64,000 nt of DNA from Candidatus Omnitrophota bacterium (GTDB lineage Bacteria; Omnitrophota; Gorgyraeia; Gygaellales; JAQTUX01): positions 492,807 through 556,806 of the forward strand of contig JAQTUX010000001.1 of assembly GCA_028707125.1 (NCBI GenBank), in the 5' to 3' direction. How positions within the stretch are numbered: position 1 is the stretch's first letter; the number at the start of each line of letters is the position of its first letter. The translations under genes were made by a program, and so were the position numbers. A model generated the notes under the pieces. The model searched no databases and was not told the origin of the DNA. It saw nothing but the letters and a program-made list of their open reading frames with translations. Positions 1 through 8,476 of this stretch are shown one piece after another.

Positions 1-137
1 ACCTTGGGGTAGAGGATGTTTATCAGGCCCTCCACGGCGCCGCATAGCATAGCCAATATAATAACAACTAATATGGTTGAATTCAAGGAGAAAAAGTTGT
101 AGAATATATTTGCAATACTCGGGTCCGGGATTGGCTG
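1..137 (-). other. Possible partial membrane-protein frame at the window edge
   Basis: A minus-strand frame stays open from a stop at 138-140 to the left edge. It encodes a hydrophobic run (ILVVIILAMLCGAVEG) that could be a membrane segment. I see no convincing start codon or ribosome binding site. A competing plus-strand frame ends with TAG at 45-47 (LGVEDVYQALHGAA) and could be the C-terminus of an upstream gene served by the terminator at 171-208. The sequence does not decide between them. Confidence 0.2.
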
Positions 138-170
138 TTATTTCCGGAGGTTAAATAGTTGATGGCCGGG

Positions 171-208
171 CCGCCATCTGATGAAACGTCAGGTGGCGGT
201 TTTCTTTG
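171..208 (+). terminator. Intrinsic terminator upstream of the MscS gene
   Basis: An 11-bp stem (CCGCCATCTGA paired with TCAGGTGGCGG, one G-T wobble) closes a loop TGAAACG and is followed by TTTTCTTT. It covers the ATG at 181, so that ATG is unlikely to be a real start, and it marks the end of a transcription unit entering from the left. Confidence 0.75.
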
Positions 209-222
209 GGGGAACGCGAACA

Positions 223-1278
223 ATGGATAAATATCTTATCTTTTCAACGCGGGAAGTGGTCGGGATATTATTACCTTTGGCTGTTTTCATAGTCACTTTA
301 ATATCGGGTTTTATCATCAGGAAGGTTATCTTTTCCCGCCTGGCGCGCTGGTCTGAAAAGACCAGGACCGAGATCGACGACGTCATTATTACTTCCGCCA
401 AAGGCCCTTTTATGATCTGGTTTTTAATGCTGGGGCTTTATTTCGCGCTTGAATCCTCAAGTATCCCCGAAGGTTCAAGTCATTTTATTAACAAACTCTT
501 GTTGGTTCTTGGTATTCTGTCCGTCACCTTTGTCCTGTCAAATGTGACAGCGAAGTTGATCAGGATATATTCGCGTAAAGTGGAAACCGCCTTGCCCGTT
601 ACTTCGCTTACCGGGAATATCAGCCGCATAGTGATATTCGGTGTGGGGATTTTAATAATCCTGAATAGCCTGGGCATCTCCATAACGCCTATTTTAGCCA
701 CCTTAGGTGTCGGCGGCCTGGCCGTTGCCCTGGCCTTACAGGATACCCTTTCCAATCTTTTCGCAGGTTTTCATATTATCGTTACTAGGCAGATCAGGGT
801 GGGAGATTACATAAAGTTAGACACCGGAGAAGAGGGTTACGTCATTGATATTACCTGGAGGACGACCCAGGTCAAGATGCTGCCCAATAACGTGGTATTG
901 GTCCCCAATGAAAAGCTTACCAAGGCCATCGTAACCAACTATTATCTTCCCGATAAAGAAATGGCCGTCCTGGTTAATTTAGGGGTCCACTACAAAAGCG
1001 ATCTGAAGAAGGTTGAGAAGATAACCTGTGAAGCGGCGGCGGAGGTCATGAAATCGGTAACCGGAGGCGTCCCGGAATTCCAGCCCTTTATCCGCTACGG
1101 AGGTTTCGGCGATTCCGCCATAAATCTCACCGTGATCTTGAGGGCGAAGGAATTCGTGGACCAATACCTGATCAAGCATGAGTTCATAAAGCTGCTCCAT
1201 GAGCGTTTTTCCAAAGAAGGCATCGTGATCCCCTATCCCATAAGAGCGGTAAATTACGAACAGGAAAAAGAGAAATGA
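223..1278 (+). CDS. MscS-family mechanosensitive channel
   Basis: This encodes a small-conductance mechanosensitive ion channel protein of about 351 residues in the inner membrane, which would release solutes on hypo-osmotic shock. Several hydrophobic helices fill the first half. The pore-lining helix shows the family's Gly/Ala pattern (LATLGVGGLAVALALQDT), followed by the beta domain (VGDYIKLDTGEEGYV) and an alpha/beta C-terminus. I chose ATG 223 because the earlier in-frame ATG at 181 lies inside a terminator stem; a G-rich stretch precedes 223. The stop overlaps the next gene's ATG (ATGA), so the channel is translationally coupled to the trehalose synthase gene. That fits a shared osmotic-stress role, which is inference. 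Confidence 0.88.
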   Translation: MDKYLIFSTREVVGILLPLAVFIVTLISGFIIRKVIFSRLARWSEKTRTEIDDVIITSAKGPFMIWFLMLGLYFALESSSIPEGSSHFINKLLLVLGILSVTFVLSNVTAKLIRIYSRKVETALPVTSLTGNISRIVIFGVGILIILNSLGISITPILATLGVGGLAVALALQDTLSNLFAGFHIIVTRQIRVGDYIKLDTGEEGYVIDITWRTTQVKMLPNNVVLVPNEKLTKAIVTNYYLPDKEMAVLVNLGVHYKSDLKKVEKITCEAAAEVMKSVTGGVPEFQPFIRYGGFGDSAINLTVILRAKEFVDQYLIKHEFIKLLHERFSKEGIVIPYPIRAVNYEQEKEK

Positions 1279-3509
1279 AGAGAGTCCTTTTATTTATCCT
1301 GCCGATCCTGATCCTTATCTCCGTCGCCTTCACTATATTCGGGATACTCCAGGTCCGCTATGAAGAAGAGAAGCTTATGGATGACCTGAAAAGAAAGGCG
1401 AGGACGGTAGCGGAAAGCGTGGAATTGTCCGCCAGGCACGCGCTTATTAACGGCGACCTGAAGTCGGCCAAGCGGTTAGTGGAAAGTTTCCAGAAAAGAG
1501 AAAGGATGCAGGGCTGCGTAATCTATGATAAGAACGGGCAGGTCCTGGTCATTACTGAACGCATCTCTGACTGGGCGCGGAAAGATAAACCTTACCTTAG
1601 AGACGTTCTGGACGGCAAGAGCGCCGTCGGGGCGATGGAAAAATTCGGCGATTATTCCGTATACGTCCATGCCCTGCCGGTCCTGGACGATGAAAATAAT
1701 ATATTGGGCGCGGTAGAGGTCGTTTACGATACCTCTTATCTATTCATCACTCTGGCAGACCTGTGGAGGCGGATAAGCATAACCCTGATAACCTTGATCG
1801 TGCTTATAGCCATAGCCGCTTTATTGATCCAGAGGCAGATCTTTATCCTGCCTGTGCGCCGGCTCACTCAATGGTTCACTCATTTTCAAAAAGGAGAAAC
1901 GGAAAAGTTGAAGCCGTTCGAAGAAAAGGGCGAGTTTGGGCGGCTGGTAAGCGAAGTAGAGCAGGTCGCCCTGGGCCTGAGGGTGGCGCGTAAGGTGGTC
2001 AGCGAAGAAGCGCATGTCCGCCTCGCCAAAGAGGACCTGTGGACGGAGCATAAATTAAAAGACCTTATCCACGCTAAGTTGGGAGACAACGCCTTTTTTG
2101 TGGTCTCCAACCGCGAGCCGTATATGCACGTCATAGATGAGGTGACCGGCGCGCCTAAATGCATCCGGCCGGCAAGCGGCGTTGTCACCGCCATAGACCC
2201 GATACTGCGCGCCTGCGGCGGGACGTGGATCGCGCACGGAAGCGCGGAGGCGGACAGGAGGTTTGTCAACTCCAGGGATAAACTGGGGGTGCCGCCGCAA
2301 GACAACCGTTATATCCTGAAGAGGGTATGGCTTACCAAGGAAGAGGAGGAGGGCTATTATTACGGTTTTGCCAACGAGGGCTTATGGCCGCTTTGCCATG
2401 TTACTCATACCCGCCCCATATTCAGGGAGACCGACTGGCAGATGTATAAGAAGGTAAACCAGAAATTTGCCGACAGCGTTTTAGAGGAACTGCCGGCAAA
2501 GAACCCGTTTGTCTTTATCCAGGATTATCATTTCACCATGCTTGCCAGGATGATCAAGGAAAAAAGGCCCGACGCTACGATAGCGCTGTTCTGGCATATC
2601 CCCTGGCCTAACCCGGAGGTCTTCGCGATCTGCCCCTACCAGCGGGAGATCCTCAATGGGATGCTCGCCTGCGATCTGATCGGCTTCCACGTGCAGGTCC
2701 ATTGCAACAACTTTCTTGACACGGCCAACCGCCTGATCGAATGCCGCGTTGACACGGAAAAATTCAGCATAGTCAGGGCCAGTAAGGAGACGTTTGTCAG
2801 GGCCTTTCCCATCAGCGTTGACGTACACATGGGCGCTAAGGCGTCTAAAGCCGAATCCAGCCAGATAGACGCGATACGCCAGGAATTTCAATTGCAGGAT
2901 AAGCTGGTCGCCGTGGGCGTGGACAGGATAGATTATACTAAAGGCATAATTGAAAGGGTGCTCGCCGTTGACAGGTTTCTGGAAAAATATCCGGAATATA
3001 AAAATAAGTTCGTATTCATCCAATTGGCCGCTCCCAGCAGGACCCATATTAAGCGCTATCATGAGCTTATCGGGGAGATAGATGAATTGGTCGAAAAAAA
3101 GAACTGGAAATACTCGGAAGGGGACTGGAAGCCGATAATCTATCTAAAGAAGTATTTTTCGCAGGAAGAGGTAAGGCCGTATTATCTGCTCGCGGACCTG
3201 TGTATCGTGAGCTCTTTGCATGACGGGATGAATTTAGTCGCGAAAGAATATGTGGCGTCAAAGGCCGATCTAAGCGGCGCTTTGATCCTGAGCCGTTTTA
3301 CCGGCGCCGCCCGGGAGCTCACCGATGCCGTGCAGATAAACCCCTATTCCATAGAAGAATTCGCGGACGCGATAAAGCTTTCTCTTGAGATGCCCGCGGA
3401 GGAAAAGAGGAAGCGCATGGAGAACATGCAGAGGATCATCAGCGAGAACAATGTCTATCGCTGGGCAGGCAGCATAGTTACGGAGCTGACCGCGTTGAAT
3501 AAGGCATGA
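1275..3509 (+). CDS. otsA: Membrane-anchored sensor-OtsA fusion (trehalose-6-phosphate synthase)
   Basis: This is a 744-residue protein. Residues about 272-740 form a GT20 trehalose-6-phosphate synthase (UDP-glucose plus glucose-6-phosphate). It has the start motif VSNREP, the HIPWPNPE segment, VGVDRIDYTKGI and SSLHDGMNLVAKEYV, all family signatures. Unlike ordinary OtsA (about 450-500 residues), it begins with a transmembrane helix (about 4-26), an extracytoplasmic region of about 135 residues resembling a single Cache sensor, a second helix (about 165-187) and a HAMP-like linker (about 190-240). The catalytic domain would face the cytoplasm. It overlaps the MscS gene by 4 bases and is followed 7 bases later by otsB. 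I infer that an outside signal could control trehalose synthesis directly; GT20 activity is well supported, the sensor role is not shown. Confidence 0.88.
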   Translation: MKRVLLFILPILILISVAFTIFGILQVRYEEEKLMDDLKRKARTVAESVELSARHALINGDLKSAKRLVESFQKRERMQGCVIYDKNGQVLVITERISDWARKDKPYLRDVLDGKSAVGAMEKFGDYSVYVHALPVLDDENNILGAVEVVYDTSYLFITLADLWRRISITLITLIVLIAIAALLIQRQIFILPVRRLTQWFTHFQKGETEKLKPFEEKGEFGRLVSEVEQVALGLRVARKVVSEEAHVRLAKEDLWTEHKLKDLIHAKLGDNAFFVVSNREPYMHVIDEVTGAPKCIRPASGVVTAIDPILRACGGTWIAHGSAEADRRFVNSRDKLGVPPQDNRYILKRVWLTKEEEEGYYYGFANEGLWPLCHVTHTRPIFRETDWQMYKKVNQKFADSVLEELPAKNPFVFIQDYHFTMLARMIKEKRPDATIALFWHIPWPNPEVFAICPYQREILNGMLACDLIGFHVQVHCNNFLDTANRLIECRVDTEKFSIVRASKETFVRAFPISVDVHMGAKASKAESSQIDAIRQEFQLQDKLVAVGVDRIDYTKGIIERVLAVDRFLEKYPEYKNKFVFIQLAAPSRTHIKRYHELIGEIDELVEKKNWKYSEGDWKPIIYLKKYFSQEEVRPYYLLADLCIVSSLHDGMNLVAKEYVASKADLSGALILSRFTGAARELTDAVQINPYSIEEFADAIKLSLEMPAEEKRKRMENMQRIISENNVYRWAGSIVTELTALNKA

Positions 3510-3516
3510 GTATGCC

Positions 3517-4314
3517 ATGAAAGATATTTTGCTCTCCTGGGGGGGCGTCAAGAAGGAGATAGCCGGTAAACATCTTCTGCTGTTTTTGGATTATGACGGG
3601 ACGCTTGCCCCGATCGCGCGGACGCCCGGAGAGGCGGTTCTTTCTAAAGAGGTAAAAGGATTATTACGGGGCCTGTCCACGAGCCCTTATTGCTCGCTGG
3701 GCATCATCAGCGGCAGGGCCCTGGGAAGCATAAAGAAGGCCGTGGGGATAAAAGGCATTATTTATGCCGGCAACCACGGCCTGGAGATAGAAGGGCCCGA
3801 GTTCAAATTTACAGTGCCTCTTTCGCCGCGCTTTAGGTCGGCCCTGCGCGATATCTCCGGAAAATTGCGCAAGCGGCTTTCCGGCATAAAAGGCGTTCTC
3901 ATGGAGGATAAGGGCCTGACGCTGAGCATCCATTATCGTTTAGCCGGCAGAAAAGATATCCCCGCGTTTGAGAGGGCCGTTTCCGAGGTTACCCGTCCTT
4001 ACGCCGCGCGCGGCAGTGTAGGGATCGATCATGGGAAGAAAGTTTATGAGATAAAACCCCCTATACAATGGGATAAAGGCAAAGCCGTCTTATGGCTTAT
4101 GGCAAGGCGGCAATTTGCCTCAGGAGGCAAAGGCGTTCTTCCCGTTTATATCGGAGACGACGTAACCGATGAAGATGCCTTTAAGGCATTAAAAAGAAGG
4201 GGGCTGACGGTATTCGTGGGGGAGAGGCGCGCTTCCAGGGCCGATTACCGCCTGAAGAACACGGGAGAGGTGGCGAAGTTCCTGCGTTTAATATCAGCGT
4301 TAAAGCGTGAATAG
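3517..4314 (+). CDS. otsB: Trehalose-6-phosphate phosphatase
   Basis: This is a 265-residue HAD-superfamily phosphatase that removes phosphate from trehalose-6-phosphate, the step after OtsA. HAD motif I is LDYDGTLAP near residue 26, with the two Asp that act as nucleophile and acid/base. The cap region has YAGNHGLE, and the Mg-binding motif IV is GDDVTDEDAF near residue 215. Length and motif order match OtsB. It lies directly after the sensor-OtsA gene and 3 bases before the next gene, so all are probably one transcript. Confidence 0.93.
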   Translation: MKDILLSWGGVKKEIAGKHLLLFLDYDGTLAPIARTPGEAVLSKEVKGLLRGLSTSPYCSLGIISGRALGSIKKAVGIKGIIYAGNHGLEIEGPEFKFTVPLSPRFRSALRDISGKLRKRLSGIKGVLMEDKGLTLSIHYRLAGRKDIPAFERAVSEVTRPYAARGSVGIDHGKKVYEIKPPIQWDKGKAVLWLMARRQFASGGKGVLPVYIGDDVTDEDAFKALKRRGLTVFVGERRASRADYRLKNTGEVAKFLRLISALKRE

Positions 4315-4317
4315 ATC

Positions 4318-4989
4318 ATGCCCGAGTCAATAAAAGCAAAAGAGCCGTTCAGGTTTTTCACGAGATTGCACCTGTCGGAGCTGACCGGATTAAGAGCCGT
4401 CACCTTAGGCCAATTGCTGGGCTTTATCAAGGAGGTGTCTGGTTCCTGCATTTATCACCACACCCATAGATATCTGCAGCAGCACCAGTATCTTTCTCCC
4501 GAGCCGCCTAATGATTTCGCGTATTGGGTAAGCGAGGTCCTTGGCGAAGATGAGCTCGCGGAGATGCTGGTCAGCATTGATACGGTGCAATACCCGACCA
4601 TCCGGCAATTGAGGGAAAAGATCGCGGCCACGATCGAGGCGTACTTAAAAGAGAGCCCTTCCGCTAAGCTGAAATTCGCGCGTTCAGGAGAAGAGTTCCA
4701 TTTCATCAAGTCGGTAAGTTTTATTTTACCGACAAACTATATCGTTTATGATCTGAGCGAATTCGCGCGGGTCCTGAGGAAGATCACCATTGACTCTATC
4801 TATTTTCATATCTTTGAGGCGCGCCTGCGGCTGGAAAAGGCGGCAAACGACTTTTCATACTGGATAGAGAATTCTTTGGGCGACAAGGAATTGGCTGATA
4901 ACATTTCCGGCTTTGACCCCTATACCCGCACCCTGGAAGACCTGAGGAAAACAATCGTCCGGATAATCGAAAGAAGGATACGGGATTAG
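4318..4989 (+). CDS. DUF5752-like protein with an internal duplication
   Basis: This 223-residue soluble protein has no known catalytic motif that I can see. It is built from two related halves of about 100 residues: FFTRLHL...DFAYWVSEVLGEDELAE and FIKSVSF...DFSYWIENSLGDKELAD, each ending in a helix with TIRQLREKI / TLEDLRKTI. I recognise the pattern as that of the uncharacterised DUF5752 family, from memory. It sits between otsB and a TreT-like synthase with 3-base and 0-base gaps, so a role in trehalose metabolism, perhaps as an accessory or regulatory subunit, is inferred from position only. Confidence 0.7.
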   Translation: MPESIKAKEPFRFFTRLHLSELTGLRAVTLGQLLGFIKEVSGSCIYHHTHRYLQQHQYLSPEPPNDFAYWVSEVLGEDELAEMLVSIDTVQYPTIRQLREKIAATIEAYLKESPSAKLKFARSGEEFHFIKSVSFILPTNYIVYDLSEFARVLRKITIDSIYFHIFEARLRLEKAANDFSYWIENSLGDKELADNISGFDPYTRTLEDLRKTIVRIIERRIRD

Positions 4990-6204
4990 ATGGCAAAGAT
5001 AGAAGAATATATACCTATTGTGGGGCAGTCCATCATCGACGACCTGAGGCTGCTCGGCGAACGCCTGAAAGGCAAGGTCATCCAGCATATAAACTCTACT
5101 CCTGTAGGAGGCGGGGTCGCCGAGTTGTTAAACCGCATGGTCCCGTTGTTAAAAGAGCTGGCGGTAGACGCGAGGTGGGACGTAATAAAGGGCGGCGAGC
5201 AATTCTTTAACGTGACCAAGAGGTTCCATAACGCGCTGCACGGCAGGGCCGAGGATATAACACAAAGGGATTTTGAAGTATTCCTGGAGACCAGCAGGGA
5301 AAACATCGCGAATGTCAATACCTACGGGGATATTGTCTTTGTCCACGACCCGCAGCCGATAGCCCTGATAAAAAAGAGGTCCGAGAACAAATGGCTTTGG
5401 CGCTGCCATATTGATGTGTCTAATCCCGACAAAAAGGTCTGGGAGTTTCTAATGGATTTTATTATTCAGTATGACTCGGCGGTATTTTCCGCCCCGGCCT
5501 TCTCGCAAAAACTGCCGATAAGGCAATTCTTGATCTCTCCGTCCATCGACCCTTTAAGCGATAAGAACAAAGAGCTGCCGCGGGAGGTGATAGACGGCGT
5601 TTTACAAAAATATAATATCAGTAAAAATAAGCCGATAATCACCCAGATATCCCGCTTTGACCGCCTGAAAGACCCTGTAGGTGTGATCGACGCGTATAAG
5701 CAGGTAAGAAGATATATCAATTGCCAGCTGGTTTTGGCCGGCGGCGCCGCGGAAGACGACCCGGAGGGCCTGAAGGTCCTTGAGGAAGTTAAAGAGAAGG
5801 CCAGGAATGATCCGGATATCCATATATTGCTTTTGCCTCAAAATGATATAGAGGTGAACGCGCTGCAAAGGGCCTCAGACGTCATTATCCAGAAGTCCCT
5901 GAGGGAAGGGTTCGGTTTAACGGTCGCCGAGGCCTTGTGGAAGGCAAAGCCGGTTGTGGCCTCCAATGTCGGCGGTATCCCTCTGCAAATAAAACATAAA
6001 TACTCAGGGCTGCTTTGCCATTCTATTGAGGGGGCCAGTTTTGCCATAAAACAGCTCTTAAGCAGCCCTGAATACGCCGGAAAATTGGGAGAGAACGGGC
6101 GCGAACATATAAAAAACAATTTTTTAGTTACGAGGCACTTAAGAGATTATATGCTGCTGTTCCTTTCATTGTATTACCAGGAAGATGTCATTAACCTGTG
6201 TTGA
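4990..6204 (+). CDS. treT: TreT-like trehalose synthase (GT4 glycosyltransferase)
   Basis: This is a 404-residue GT-B fold protein of the GT4 family. The N-terminal half resembles trehalose glycosyltransferring synthase (STPVGGGVAELL and FVHDPQPIAL), which joins an NDP-glucose to free glucose. The C-terminal donor-binding part has SRFDRLKDP and the E-x7-E region REGFGLTVAEALW. The ATG directly abuts the preceding stop. Finding TreT beside OtsA-OtsB means the block encodes two routes to trehalose. Another GT4 activity cannot be excluded, but the N-terminal pattern is quite specific. Confidence 0.85.
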   Translation: MAKIEEYIPIVGQSIIDDLRLLGERLKGKVIQHINSTPVGGGVAELLNRMVPLLKELAVDARWDVIKGGEQFFNVTKRFHNALHGRAEDITQRDFEVFLETSRENIANVNTYGDIVFVHDPQPIALIKKRSENKWLWRCHIDVSNPDKKVWEFLMDFIIQYDSAVFSAPAFSQKLPIRQFLISPSIDPLSDKNKELPREVIDGVLQKYNISKNKPIITQISRFDRLKDPVGVIDAYKQVRRYINCQLVLAGGAAEDDPEGLKVLEEVKEKARNDPDIHILLLPQNDIEVNALQRASDVIIQKSLREGFGLTVAEALWKAKPVVASNVGGIPLQIKHKYSGLLCHSIEGASFAIKQLLSSPEYAGKLGENGREHIKNNFLVTRHLRDYMLLFLSLYYQEDVINLC

Positions 6205-6225
6205 TTTCGGCGGTTTTGACTTTGA

Positions 6226-6254
6226 TTGACAGAGATATATAGTAAAGGTAGAAT
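6226..6254 (+). promoter_or_regulatory. Sigma70-type promoter for pyrE
   Basis: TTGACA (6226-6231), a 17-base spacer and TAGAAT (6249-6254) make a near-consensus promoter about 35 bases before the pyrE ATG at 6289. The -35 box overlaps an in-frame TTG at 6226, so that TTG is not the start. Confidence 0.75.
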
Positions 6255-6288
6255 AAGGGCTAAAGAAATACAGGCAGAGGTGATAAAT

Positions 6289-6843
6289 ATGAATAATATA
6301 GACGCCTTAAAGGCCAGGTTACTGGTTGTCTTGAAAGAAAAAAGTTTTCACAAGCAGAAGGTGAAGTTGGCCTCGGGGCTTGAGAGCGATTATTATATTG
6401 ACGCCCGGGTCACTACTTTAAGCGCCGAAGGCGCCTACCTGGCGGCGAAGATAATGATAGAGATGGCTAAAGGAGAAAAGATAAAGGCGATAGGCGGCCC
6501 TACCCTCGGCGCGGACCCCCTTGCCGGCGCTATCGCCGCCGTGAGTTTTCAGGAAGGCGCTCCCATAGACACATTTATCGTAAGGAAGGCGGTTAAGGCG
6601 CACGGCAGGCAGAAACGCGTAGAAGGCGCCGCGTTAGAAAAGGGAGACGAGGTTATTTTGATAGACGATGTGGCGACCACGGGCGGCTCCCTCGTTGATG
6701 CCATAGGGGCGTTAAAAGAAATGGGCGTCAAGGTCAACAAGGTATTTTGCGTGGTTGACCGGCTGCAGGGAGCGGCAGAAAACCTGCGCAAGTCCGGCTG
6801 TGAACTTATTCCCATATTTACCTCAAAGGATTTCGGAGTATAA
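6289..6843 (+). CDS. pyrE: Orotate phosphoribosyltransferase
   Basis: This is a 184-residue enzyme that joins orotate to PRPP to give OMP in pyrimidine synthesis. The PRPP-binding loop is VILIDDVATTGGSL. Near the start are LASGLESDYYIDAR and later GGPTLGADPLAGA, typical of PyrE. I chose ATG 6289 because it follows an AGAGGTG ribosome binding site and a good promoter (6226-6254). The stop is directly followed by the ATG of the M48 protease gene. Confidence 0.93.
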   Translation: MNNIDALKARLLVVLKEKSFHKQKVKLASGLESDYYIDARVTTLSAEGAYLAAKIMIEMAKGEKIKAIGGPTLGADPLAGAIAAVSFQEGAPIDTFIVRKAVKAHGRQKRVEGAALEKGDEVILIDDVATTGGSLVDAIGALKEMGVKVNKVFCVVDRLQGAAENLRKSGCELIPIFTSKDFGV

Positions 6844-7617
6844 ATGTTAAGGGGCATTTTCGCGTCAGTCCTCGCGTTTTCCCTATGCGGCTGTATCACG
6901 GAGTACAACATCGCCACGCGGCAGGAGGAGTTGATATATTACAGCACGGAGAAAGAGGGGCGGTTAGGCGCCTCAGTGGCGGCGGCGATCGAGAAGGAAT
7001 ACAAATTAGCGGAAGACCCTCTGGTGCAGGAACGCGTGCGGCGGATAGGAGAGCGTATCGCGGCCGTTTCCGACCGCAAAGACATAAAGTATCATTTTAA
7101 GGTCATAGATGAGGACGAAGTTAACGCCGTGTCATTGCCCGGCGGATATGTCTATTGTTTCAGCGGGCTGATCGAGAAGATAGAGACCGACGACCAGCTG
7201 GCCGCGGTGCTGGCGCATGAAGTGGCGCACATTGCCGCCAAGCACAGCATAAAGAAACTCCAGGCGGCGATGGGATATTCGCTTCTGCGCGTCGCGCTCG
7301 CGCAGGCAGGGGATGCCAATGCCGCGGCAGGCATTGACGCCGCGGTAAATCAGGCATTCCTGGGTTATTCCCGTGAGGATGAACTTCAGGCCGATACGTT
7401 AGGCGTTAAATACACCCGGCTCGCGGGATATGACCCCGACGCGGCGCTGGGGGTCCTTGAGATACTGGAGAAAGAAGGCAGGAAAAGGCCCGCCGGAAGC
7501 AAGTCCTACTTTCGCACCCATCCCTATATCCCCGACCGCATAAGAGTGGTCAGGCAGGGGCTGGGCGAAGACATGAGTTTTACGGACTATATCAACATCG
7601 AGCAGGAAGTGAAATGA
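6844..7617 (+). CDS. M48-family metalloprotease lipoprotein
   Basis: This 257-residue protein begins with a short hydrophobic signal ending in LCGC, a probable lipobox, so it is likely anchored to a membrane on the periplasmic side. The zinc-binding HEVAH motif is at residues 125-129, and the third ligand is probably the Glu in SREDELQAD. The pattern matches M48 peptidases such as BepA/LoiP, which act in outer-membrane protein quality control. It is the first gene of an envelope run; its stop overlaps the next ATG (ATGA). Confidence 0.88.
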   Translation: MLRGIFASVLAFSLCGCITEYNIATRQEELIYYSTEKEGRLGASVAAAIEKEYKLAEDPLVQERVRRIGERIAAVSDRKDIKYHFKVIDEDEVNAVSLPGGYVYCFSGLIEKIETDDQLAAVLAHEVAHIAAKHSIKKLQAAMGYSLLRVALAQAGDANAAAGIDAAVNQAFLGYSREDELQADTLGVKYTRLAGYDPDAALGVLEILEKEGRKRPAGSKSYFRTHPYIPDRIRVVRQGLGEDMSFTDYINIEQEVK

Positions 7618-7994
7618 AAAACAATAAGGCGTTCACTCTCGCGGAATTGATATTAGCCGCCGCGATAACGGCGTTTGCCTTCAGCGCCATACTTCTGGGC
7701 ATATTGACTTATTCGCTGATAGGCAAGAAGGCGCGGCAGATCACTATCGCCACCGGCCATGCCGAATACGTCCTGGAGGAGATAAAGGATTCCACGATCT
7801 CTGCTATACAATCAACCGACTGGGCGCAGTGGGCCCGGGATGAAGGGCTGGATGATTTAGATAGAGGGGATGATCTTGAGGCAATAACCGTATCCACGTC
7901 AGGGACGAATCCCCTCCTTGTTCAGGTTACTGTCAGTTGGGATGAAGACGGGGCATCCAGAAGCATAGATTTTTACACAAAGGTCGCGGAATGA
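7614..7994 (+). CDS. Type IV pilin-like / pseudopilin protein (GspI/PilV-like)
   Basis: This 126-residue protein has a class III prepilin N-terminus: a short basic leader, then FTLAELILAAAITAF and a long hydrophobic helix. The residue before the cleavage point is Ala rather than Gly (NKA/FTLAE), which is unusual but tolerated in some pseudopilins. It overlaps both neighbours by 4 bases and lies with two more pilin-like genes, so it probably belongs to a minor-pilin set for a type II secretion or type IV pilus-like machine. No ATPase or secretin gene is in the window. Confidence 0.75.
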   Translation: MKNNKAFTLAELILAAAITAFAFSAILLGILTYSLIGKKARQITIATGHAEYVLEEIKDSTISAIQSTDWAQWARDEGLDDLDRGDDLEAITVSTSGTNPLLVQVTVSWDEDGASRSIDFYTKVAE

Positions 7995-8476
7995 GAGTGG
8001 GGAATAAAAAAAACGGTTTTACGCTGGTAGAGGCCATGATAGTGGTCTTGATATTTTCTTTTATTGTCGCCGCCATATCCGGCGTCCTGCTGGCAGGTAA
8101 TCAATCGCTGAAGGCAAATTACGCCTCATTCATAGTCCAGCAGCAGGGGCGCGGCTCCCTGTTGAAGATCGCGAGGGAATTGAGGAAGGCCTCAGGGGTG
8201 TCGCTTGTTTCTCAAGGGGCGGATTCTATCACCTATCAGGCAAAGGATGCGTTGGGCGCTTCCTATGAAGCCGCTATCTATCTTAACGAGGAAAGCGGCA
8301 AGATCATGAAGAGCGTAGGCGGTGTTGATACCGCGACCATAGCGGGGGAAATATCAGGCCTGGCTTTTTATACGCAAGGCAACACCGTGAAAATAGAGGT
8401 TACGTCCCAAAAGACAGTCCTGGGCAGGACGCATACCTTTACTCTCGCGGGCAGGGCGCGGGTGAGGAACCTATGA
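7991..8476 (+). CDS. Type IV pilin-like / pseudopilin protein (GspJ/PilW-like)
   Basis: This 161-residue protein starts with a canonical prepilin cleavage motif, KKNG/FTLVEAMIVVLIFS, including the conserved Glu at +5. The rest is a small beta-rich globular domain. It overlaps the genes before and after by 4 bases and is likely a minor pilin of the same complex. Assignment to GspJ or PilW rests on gene order and general pattern. Confidence 0.78.
   Translation: MRVGNKKNGFTLVEAMIVVLIFSFIVAAISGVLLAGNQSLKANYASFIVQQQGRGSLLKIARELRKASGVSLVSQGADSITYQAKDALGASYEAAIYLNEESGKIMKSVGGVDTATIAGEISGLAFYTQGNTVKIEVTSQKTVLGRTHTFTLAGRARVRNL

Noticed and set aside
161-231. A 22-codon frame at ATG 161 and the in-frame ATG 181 for the MscS gene
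   Set aside because: Both run through a terminator stem and T-run (171-208); ATG 223 gives a normal MscS start.
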